From Nematostella vectensis (lineage: Eukaryota; Cnidaria; Anthozoa; Actiniaria; Edwardsiidae): a stretch of 64,000 bases of DNA. The notes beneath the pieces are model-generated. The model was given only the letters and a program-made list of their open reading frames with translations, searched no databases and was not told the DNA's origin. Positions 56,601 to 64,000 of this stretch are shown here, piece by piece. Position numbers and translations under genes: made by a program. Positions within the stretch are counted from its first letter, which is position 1; each line of letters starts with the position of its first letter. The stretch spans positions 2,433,597 to 2,497,596 of the forward strand of contig NC_064048.1 of the NCBI RefSeq assembly GCF_932526225.1. The letters are read 5' to 3'.

Positions 56601-58056
56601 GAAAATTTATTAGGGGCACAGCCATGCCTCTACTTTTAATTTCCCTATTTTTTCAAGTATTGGGAGGGGGGGGGGGGCATGTGCCCCAGTGCCCCACCCC
56701 CTACTACAGCCCTGCAATGTATTAGATAGTATATGCTAGTATTGTGGCTCAGTAACAGCAATTTTTAATTGTCTTTTGTTGAAGGTGCCATACTGTGAGA
56801 GCTGAACCAGGGTTGTAGAAAGCATGTTGGTAGGGTTATCTGCCCGGTGTAAAGCAGGGTTTTATAAAGACATTATGAGTAAAAAGTTGTGTACCTCTCA
56901 CCGAGGCTTATCCCCCTAAACAAAATTGTAATTATAGACATTTTTTTCCATTTGATTTTTCTTCCCACCCAGATCTTGCTCAGGGCACCCTACACACTTG
57001 AACCAGCTCTGGCATTACAAGAAGGAACAAAAGGGAAAAAGAAGGGTGACTAGGCTTACCCCCTAAAAAAATTGTAATTGTAGACATTTGTTTCCATTTA
57101 ATTTTCCTTCCCATCCAGATCTTGCTTAGGGTACCCCACTCACTTGCCTCAGCTCTCGCATTGAAAAAAGGGTAAAAAAAGGCTGACAAAACCCCCAGCT
57201 ATGCAGGCTAGTTTTAGGTGTTCGCTGTTTTACTGGTTGTGCTGAAAAACATGGATTGTATGTACCTTTAATTTTGATATCCTTCTCCTCCCAAGGAATC
57301 TCAGCCTGGAGCTGCTCAAACATCCATTCTGTCTCATCACCGTCCAGGAATGAAGGATACAAGTCGATGATTGCCAGACCTGAGGGCCCAGTACTGATCT
57401 CATAGGTACCCCTTTCTGTTAGTGTCTGGATGTCAAAGAAATACATCATTGCCAAAGGAAATGAGTACAGAATAGCTGTGGAATAGCACCAAACATAGCT
57501 AACATGACTTGGTAGTTTTCTACGAGTCAATAGATAGTCAACGAGGCGTGTAGCCTTGTAGACTCATAGAAAACGAGAATGAGTAGTGTAATTGTTTTAG
57601 TATAAATCCACTCAAATACTACCTTCAAATAACTGACGATTTTAATAATAATTCATATGTTGTTTTTGTGAAAAACGCCGGTTTTTTCGCTACTCGCTAT
57701 CTATCGCTCAATAGATAGTGAGTACGGGAGCCAATCAAATTGCTGGAATCGTGATAGTATGTGAGTAGATTTATACTAAATAAATGTAAGTATATATAAT
57801 GCATATAATTCCATCCCAAACTTCGCAAGATATTAGTATTGGAAAGAAAAAAATAACAATCTAAAAAGTACCTTACTTTAACTGGTGGAGCTTGTCGTAT
57901 TGTATTAACAACATTTCCTTGAAAGACGAACTTCTTTTCAGAAGGATCATTGGATCCCGAGGCCTGTTCTTCTTGCGATGTTGCTGTCTTGTTTGAAGGT
58001 TTCGCCATTTTTCCTGCCCATGATCCTTGGATTCGCTTTTTCCTTCGTTTGTCCAT
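53642..58056 (-). CDS. ALKBH3: ALKBH3-like Fe(II)/2-oxoglutarate dioxygenase, seven exons
   Basis: This enzyme oxidatively removes methyl groups (1-methyladenine, 3-methylcytosine) from single-stranded DNA and RNA, using Fe(II), 2-oxoglutarate and oxygen. Exons: 57877-58056 (ATG), 57266-57425, 56370-56455, 56144-56248, 55366-55473, 54675-54767, 53642-53719 (TAA). All borders are GT-AG and phases close to 269 residues, against 286 recalled for the human protein. Features: a basic start MDKRRKKRIQGSWAG, then PRLTAWFGEFPYTYSGL, FNSMLANLYRHNKDSV, the iron-binding DWHADDEPSLG (H-x-D), LSFGDSRVFELR, VPLNCGSLLVMRGSVQEDWQ, and the second iron histidine in HRVPKEYH followed by RINLTFR, whose arginines bind 2-oxoglutarate. 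All key residues are present. Introns carry a SINE, MITEs and a 93-bp minisatellite. Confidence 0.95.
53906..54038. repeat. Palindromic MITE, family A copy 2 (ALKBH3 intron 6)
   Basis: A ~50-bp imperfect inverted pair (AAAACAAGGTTG and its complement, with a CGCCTCTGTAAAA core) and a terminal GGTGTAGACAAG extension match the family at 4351-4545. The palindrome is shorter and more diverged. Confidence 0.65.
54364..54592. mobile_element. TTAA-flanked MITE, family B copy 3, inverted and truncated
   Basis: It begins TTAAAGCCGCATTGTCACC and aligns with the complement of 53018-53271 over most of its length. The far terminus is missing. With copy 2 it makes an inverted pair around ALKBH3 exon 7. 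Confidence 0.8.
54855..55066 (-). mobile_element. tRNA-derived SINE
   Basis: On the minus strand a tRNA-like head has a box A-like TAGTGTGTTAG (55038-55048) and a box B GGTTCGAATCC (54999-55009), the spacing of an internal RNA polymerase III promoter. A non-tRNA body follows, with a CTCGGATAAGGACACTAAACC motif. The head does not fold as a complete functional tRNA, so a SINE is more likely than a tRNA gene. It lies in ALKBH3 intron 5. Confidence 0.7.
55747..56122. repeat. 93-bp minisatellite just inside ALKBH3 intron 4
   Basis: There are about four copies of a 93-bp unit containing AACAAAAGGAATGGACACG and GACAAGATAAGGCATGG. The array begins ~21 bp from the donor of exon 4. 93 is a multiple of 3, so it gives a repetitive 31-residue minus-strand ORF that is not a gene. 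Confidence 0.9.
57597..57780. repeat. Inverted repeat element in ALKBH3 intron 1
   Basis: The sequence near 57598-57618 (TTAGTATAAATCCACTCA) is matched by an inverted, slightly diverged copy ending near 57780. AATAGATAGT motifs lie inside and to the left. This is MITE-like. Confidence 0.5.
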
Positions 58057-60503
58057 CTCTATAAGAGCGTATCCTTTTTACTTTCCCTCCCGAAATTAGT
58101 GAAACCTATTAGGGAGTAAATAGTTCTAAGTTCTAAGTTTTACGAAATTATTACTTTCACGATCGTCTTGTAGTTTTGGACATTTTTTTATGGTTATGTA
58201 TACGTGTGAATCTATTCATGTTTTGTCCGCCATTTTGAATATAAGCTGAAGGCCACTGACCAATTCCTGTGGGCTCATTACTACCCTTCTACCAAAGGGC
58301 TCAGAATTTTAAACCAACAGGGGATGGGTAAAGCAATTTTTAGCCTCTGGATCCTATCCCAGGGTACCATGTGACCTGCAGCCTACTTGTAGGCGTTTAT
58401 TTACCCTGTGCTTTTCGCTATGTTTACCCGATGTTTTTGTGCCTGCTCTCGGCCGGCACTTCGCGCAAATCGTTCACGGGTCAGCGCGCAGGAAAAAATA
58501 CCGGGTAAACAGCGAGAAAAACCGGGTTAGGTTAATATCGCCTTCAAGCAGGCTGCCAGTCGGTTTGATTGGCGAATCGCCCGCTAAACCACAGGGAGCT
58601 CACGATTTTTTCTCTATTGATATTACCAACAGAGCATGGATTCCCCAGAGCATGGTATTTGACATCATGGAAAACAATGTACAAATGTACGAAAAAAAAT
58701 GTATTGTCAAAAAGAATAAAAGTTGCTTAGTCTGGTATTTATATTTACATTTGTGCTTGTTCCCTCGCCGTTTTGGAGCATTTGCAGAGGTATTTGATGT
58801 TTTTCGAAGAACCGTCTTGCAGGTAAAAAAGAGCAAGTATTCCATCAACACTTTATTTGCGATTTTTAGAGCGCTGGATGGAATAAAGCACCATTGATCT
58901 TCACCTTGTTTTCAACAATGTTCTGAGGCAAGTTAAGTGTTTTTAGCTTTATCCTGCCTTTAGCGTCGATTTGACGACTAGTTTTTCGCCGTCGAGCGAC
59001 GATGGCTCACTTCAGAAGCGTGACATGTGCAGTGCGTGACATGTGTCTGTTTTGGCTCCGCGAGCGTGGACCGTAAAGCTGGTAAAATTAATTTTGCACA
59101 ATTTTATTTCAAGACAGGGCCGAATGGATTTCCCCCACTAGAGTTAAAGTGTTTATGGAAATACACATCTTTGTTTTTTGCCCACCATGGAATCATCTAT
59201 GATATTATTTTGGATTAGACAAAAAAAAATTATACACAGAATGGACCACCAGTTCTCTTATAACGGGCGTAGGAATTTCAACATTCTTTGCTTTGTTGAC
59301 TTGTCTACTTATAACTAATAATCAGAACATATCTGAAATCATACTTGTGTCTTGTGTGTGCCAGATTTCAATATCAAGCAAAAATGAAATAAAAAAACTT
59401 CATTAAACGCTCTAGTTTTCGCGCGGGTTTTGTTTTGAAGCAATAAGTTTGTACGGGTAATGATTACGCCGACCCCCCTCTAGCCGTAATAGTAAGAGCG
59501 ATAGTCAGGGTAATAAGAATTACAATACTGATCATCCAAACTCTGCAAGTTTTGACCCTTATTGTTTCTAAAATTTGAATTTTACCAAATCAAAGTAAAA
59601 TAAACACATTATTGCTTATATTCCGTGGCCGATATTGGAAGTTATTTGACGTATCGAATTGTTGTAAGAAGCCGTTTGTTTTTATTTTGATGGCGGTAAT
59701 TGATTTAAAGTGAAATTCTCTCAAGATACTGTCGCCTTTAGCTTTTTCGGGGGGATCTCGTGTTGAACAGAAAATTTGCCTCGGTTTATGAATGCATCGA
59801 TTTACACGCATTTGTATGGGGGTATTTGGAAGCTAACGGACAGCTTTTCAGCTTCCAAATTTCAACTCCGCGTAGTTGATCTACTGGAGACTTGTACCAA
59901 AAAGTCGTTCTTGGCAAGAATTTTCAAATTTCGTTATAAGAAGGCTAACAAGTTACTCACCTCTGAAGTTGGACAACGATTTGCGACTCGTGGTTTAAAC
60001 TCGACTTGCCTTTTCAAATCTCGACGCATTTCTCAAGGAATTTCAGTTTAGGGGTGCATTTGACTTTTTCCATGGGGGTTTCAAAGGATATCGCTGTGGC
60101 TTCCGTCTAACTGCTTTTATTTATGCTCCTGAACTGGTTCAGACTTGAAGTAATTCAGCCAAGGCAATAATGGCCGTGCGCGTATTTTACTTACGATTCT
60201 GGCTCTGGTTTTGAAGAAAATTGCTACTTCCCTCGCTTGAAAGGCCCAACAGTCTACGGAATAACATATTTGGGGTATCATTCAAGTGTGGAGTGAGCGA
60301 AATAAGACGAAATTCGTGATTTTTGGACGTCATTGACAGTGTTATGCTCTGTGCTCGAAATTTGTGATTGGTCGATTGAAGCGGCGAAGCATCGAAATTC
60401 AAAACTCCCACCAAATTTGCCGTGCAGTTCAATAAGTTTTGTATTTGCAAAGTGGGACAGGACATTGACTGGAAAATACCATCCCCGATCTACGGTCTGG
60501 AAA
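58057..60503. other. Divergent intergenic region ALKBH3 / ARID2
   Basis: It separates two head-to-head genes, so both promoters and 5' UTRs should lie here. A CCGCCATTTTG motif sits at ~58227. ORFs at 58439-58897 and 59776-60051 (plus) show no family features, no suitable splice context and no repeat structure. I do not call them. Confidence 0.5.
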
Positions 60504-63500
60504 ATGGCCAAGGAACTCGGCCTAGATGCTTCTGCCTATGAAAGAGAATACAACAATTTTATGACCAAATTGAAGAAATTTCACGATAGTAAAGGGTGAG
60601 TTTAGCTTCTGGTGCCTAAAAATAGGCTTTCTGGTTGAAAGGTTCTCTTTTTCTTGTGTGTTTTTATAAATAGTTTTTAAATTCTTTGTGCAGGACTCCG
60701 TTTCGCCGGTTGCCTTGGCTTGGGGGTCAATTTTTGGACCTCTTTCTCTTGTATAAAAAAGTGACCGATCACGGTGGATGGGTGAAGGTACGTGAGTCAA
60801 GGCTTCGAAACTCGATTTTTTTTTTGAGTTTTTTTTACTAAAATTTACCCGACCTCTGCTTGTTTAATGTAGGTGACTGAGGATAAAAAGTGGAGGGATA
60901 TTGCAGAGTTTTTTAACCTCCCATCTACTTGTACAAACGCTGCTTTTGCTTTGAGGCAACATTATGCAAGGTAAGAGCGCTTGATGATTTCACTTTTATG
61001 AAGTGTTTTTTTTTTTCGCTTTCACTATTCTGTTCGGATAATTTTATAGTTTGCTATCTCTGATATCCGGTTGCTATCAAACATCGGTCGTTTAAACATG
61101 TTTCAGTACTTAATATCATAGTTTTAAGAAGATCTTTTAGCCAATGCTCCTATACTTTAGGGATCTATAGATTTATAAATGGCCAAGTGACCAAATTTGC
61201 ACTTTAACTATTTTTTCTTACATTTGTCCGACTGTCCGGCTGACAGGAGTATTACATCAATTAATACTCGTTCTAATCTTACTATTTATTGTAAATTCAT
61301 TGACATTTTAAACGGATTTTCCAGTCTTGTATTTTCAACCTCATTTGTCACCTGGTTGGCTTTGTTATGAAATTTGTTACACATTTGAAAACTTCCTTTT
61401 GAAAACAACACTCATATCTATCTTGGAAACCACCTAATAAAAAGGGATATCAATGAAAATCGACCAATTTCTATCTCGCTCTCCCTTCATCACAACTTTT
61501 TAAACCAAACTGTTTTTGTCCTTTGTGTTCAATTTGAAGAGGGGGCTAATGTTTCCCTTTCAGACCAAAACATTTGGTTGAAATTTGATCGGCCGAAAAC
61601 AGGCGTTAAAAGCTCTCCCCTATTTAAACCAAATTACTGTAAATGCCTGTTAAGTCATGGTTAGTGGCTATGGTAAAGCAGCTTCCGAAAAATTGCTAGA
61701 GAAATTTATTGCTTTGTGAGAATTTTATGTTAATTAGCAACGTGTGCCCTATTGTGCACACTTGTCTTTTTTTCTGGTTAAGTGAATTTCTTCATGTCCT
61801 TAGAGACCAAATGCCTGACTTGGTTGTGACCTTGGTGGCATATTGCCGTGTGAGGGCCACTATATATGTCAATTGACATGTCACTTATTTTTGAATTTGA
61901 ACAGAAAATTGTACAATTTGGTCACAAGTAAAACTAACATTCAAAATGGTAATTCTACCTTAGTTGGCGTTTATCTCCTTAAATAATGTCACCTTTTCCA
62001 GACTTTTCAATTAACTTTTCACTTTAGCTGAAGGATGCTATTTACTTCCTAAAGGTGCTTGTTTGTGAGCTAGAAAACTTGGCCTCCCAAGTACCAAACT
62101 TCTTCATATAGCCAAGTGTTCACTTGCCATAATTTTTGTCATTACCTCTTTCTAAGCCAGAAATTTGCTAGCAGCCAGCACTTAGGGGAAGTTATAGATA
62201 TTTATCTTGCATTAACAGCTTTTAAATTTAGAAAAGATGTGTACATTGTAAGCAGTGATTAATGATAGTGGAATTAGATGTTTTTATTGTTGATTACTAT
62301 CTCTGACACTGTTAACCAAAATGATAGCTACAATGTATGATCAGACACAAGAAGTCAAGTAGCATTTCATTTATTTTGCCTGGTAATTTGTATCTTTTGT
62401 TGCATTTTTTGGTTATTATGTTGCTACTTTGAAACTTTCACATTCCTTTTCTGTTAAAATAACTTCTGTCTCCCTTTTTTAATTCTCAACTTGCCTGTAT
62501 TTAGGAATAAGTGTGCAGTATTATTTTTATAATTTGGGAGACAGGTATATGTGAAAATGGTGTCTATTATTATTAGGTGGCCCATTACACACCTTAGGGT
62601 ATAAGAAAAACCACTAATTAACACTAACCACCTTGCAGTTTATTATATTAGGAGCTTTATCTATTGCCTGTGGTCTATCTACTTATGCTGCATAGCAGTC
62701 TGTGATTGAAAACTGCATCAGGTTACCCGAACCTTTTCCATTTTAAAGTGTATATACAAGATGAAAAATTGTGAAAAACATTGTTTACTTCTCTGTTGTT
62801 TACTTGAATTTCCTACAAGTGCTTTTTCCTTACTTGTTGTAAATGTATGTATGTTTCCTTTGATTTCTTGCACTTGAAAGTGATTAAAAAAAAAACAAAG
62901 GCCAAGTTCATTTGAATTGATTAACATTGGATGTGGCCTGTGAAAAAATACAACTTTTGAACTTTGCCTAAATAGCCAAAAATGCATATTCTTCATCGTG
63001 TTTTTTTTTTTTTTTAACAGATACCTTGAAGCATATGAGAGAATCAACTTCTTTGGGGAAGATGCTGAAGATGTGCTTGCGTCTGGACGGCCCAATACAC
63101 CCATATCAATGGCACCCTATATTGCGCCAGGTGAGCATGCGATTTGTCACCCCTCCTCGCATACAGTGGTGCATGTCGCCCTACAATACTCCTCCAGGGT
63201 TTGATTTTTGCAATTATTCACTTACCTGAGGTAATGCGGCTGAGTTGAGGGCATTTAAATTTTTCTTATTATCCATTCAATAATTTCATGGAATAAAATG
63301 ATAATAAAACATGTGTTTGTTATTGCCGAGGAAGCCTAGAGAAACTTAAAAGGAATAGGAATCAATAATTCAATTATAACTTTCAGTTAGGAAAAGCACT
63401 GTAATAGCACCATTATATGAAACATAAATTAGGTAAATTTGTGAAATTTAGCTCCCATACATTTTTCAAACATTTGGATCCACTGCTACTTAGTCTCCAC

Positions 63501-63987
63501 AAAAAGGGGTGTTATATGATCATACTTTGTTATCTCCATTTGAACTTACGTAAGTTAGAAACAACCCACCACTTTTTGTCCCAATCTGGCTGTCTATATC
63601 ATATCATATTATAATATTATATTCATATTTTATCATATCTTCCCTTTCAGAATATACACAGTCTATAATACCAAAAGGTAGGGGAAGTTCATGTATACAC
63701 ACTATTTACATTAAGTACTCAGTTTCAATTATATGCTTCTGTAAAAACCTGAAATAATCTTGATTAGATATTTGTCACCTCTTAAACTATTGTTTACTGT
63801 ATGTTTAGACTTTAGCGACTATTCAAAGTATTTTTATTCTTTTTGTGTGTGTTTTGCAGATGAAAATAGAAACTTTGAGAAGTTAGTGCTGTCCTTACAA
63901 TGTGGCTTGCCGAACGAAGTGGATTTTGCAATCAACATCTGTATGCTGCTTTCCAATGTCAGCAACTCTGTCTTCAACCTTACAAAG
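60504..63987 (+). CDS. ARID2: ARID2 (BAF200), PBAF chromatin-remodelling subunit, first six exons
   Basis: ARID2 is the defining DNA-binding subunit of the PBAF class of SWI/SNF nucleosome remodellers in the nucleus. Exons: 60504-60595 (ATG chosen in MAKELGLDAS; the frame is open upstream to 60333), 60694-60787, 60873-60970, 63021-63130, 63651-63677, 63860-63987, with a GT donor at 63988 so the gene continues past the window. Phases close throughout. The ARID domain spans exons 1-4: FMTKLKKFHDSKGTPF, LDLFLLYKKVTDHGGWVKV, WRDIAEFFNLPSTCTNAAFA, LRQHYARYLEAYE. It is followed by the family-specific KLVLSLQCGLPNEVDFAIN segment that opens the armadillo-like region. The 27-bp exon 63651-63677 is a microexon. 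The 2.0-kb intron 3 holds no recognised repeat. Confidence 0.93.
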
Positions 63988-64000
63988 GTATCAGATTAGA

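Noticed and set aside
58439-58897. 152-codon plus-strand ORF between ALKBH3 and ARID2
   Set aside because: No recognisable motif. A chance ORF in a promoter-containing spacer is more likely.
59776-60051. 91-codon plus-strand ORF upstream of ARID2
   Set aside because: It is basic but featureless and lacks splice context to ARID2 exon 1. It could be part of a 5' UTR.

Overview
The window is nuclear DNA of an intron-rich, non-vertebrate metazoan. I infer a cnidarian, probably an anthozoan. The reasons are compact conserved animal genes with many GT-AG introns, an anion-type Cys-loop receptor, a CYP2-like P450, and a dense load of TIR elements, palindromic MITEs and minisatellites. Species cannot be fixed from the sequence alone. 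Gene models were built by reading exons by eye, checking GT/GC-AG borders, and confirming that codon phase closes across every junction.

Five host genes are supported. (1) MON1, minus strand, 600-10783: 16 of an inferred 17 exons, the last lying left of base 1. (2) A two-exon cytochrome P450, minus, 31562-34122. (3) A nine-exon anionic Cys-loop ligand-gated channel, minus, 36455-50985. (4) ALKBH3-like DNA/RNA demethylase, minus, seven exons, 53642-58056. (5) The first six exons of ARID2, plus strand, from 60504 to beyond the right edge. They are unrelated housekeeping, signalling and chromatin genes with no operon logic. ALKBH3 and ARID2 are divergent across a 2.4-kb spacer.

Between MON1 and the P450 gene, 10913-27757 forms one 16.8-kb insertion. 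It has a perfect 8-bp flanking duplication (10905-10912 and 27758-27765), inverted termini of about 60 bp, and long inverted arms made of a 19-bp minisatellite. This is the architecture of foldback-type transposons. Its core holds a nested 4.9-kb TIR element with TA flanks (13607-18527). That element carries a decayed IS630/Tc1-type DDE transposase and an unfamiliar multi-exon companion gene. The right arm is split by a very young Ty3/gypsy retrotransposon (19187-26164) with nearly identical LTRs, a 4-bp TSD, gag with a CCHC knuckle, and pol with an unusual N-terminal MYND zinc finger.

The most unusual signal is in the host genes. Several minisatellites and two-copy duplications are tandem copies of an exon/intron border. 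They occur in MON1 exon 16 (56-bp units), channel exon 4 (57-bp units, about 32 copies), both ends of MON1 exon 15, and the donor of channel exon 7. The two large arrays therefore repeat a coding fragment together with a 5' splice site. The introns also hold a 30-bp polypyrimidine minisatellite of 2.7 kb, palindromic MITE families, a tRNA-derived SINE, and an exceptional number of poly-G/poly-C tracts of 16-22 bases.
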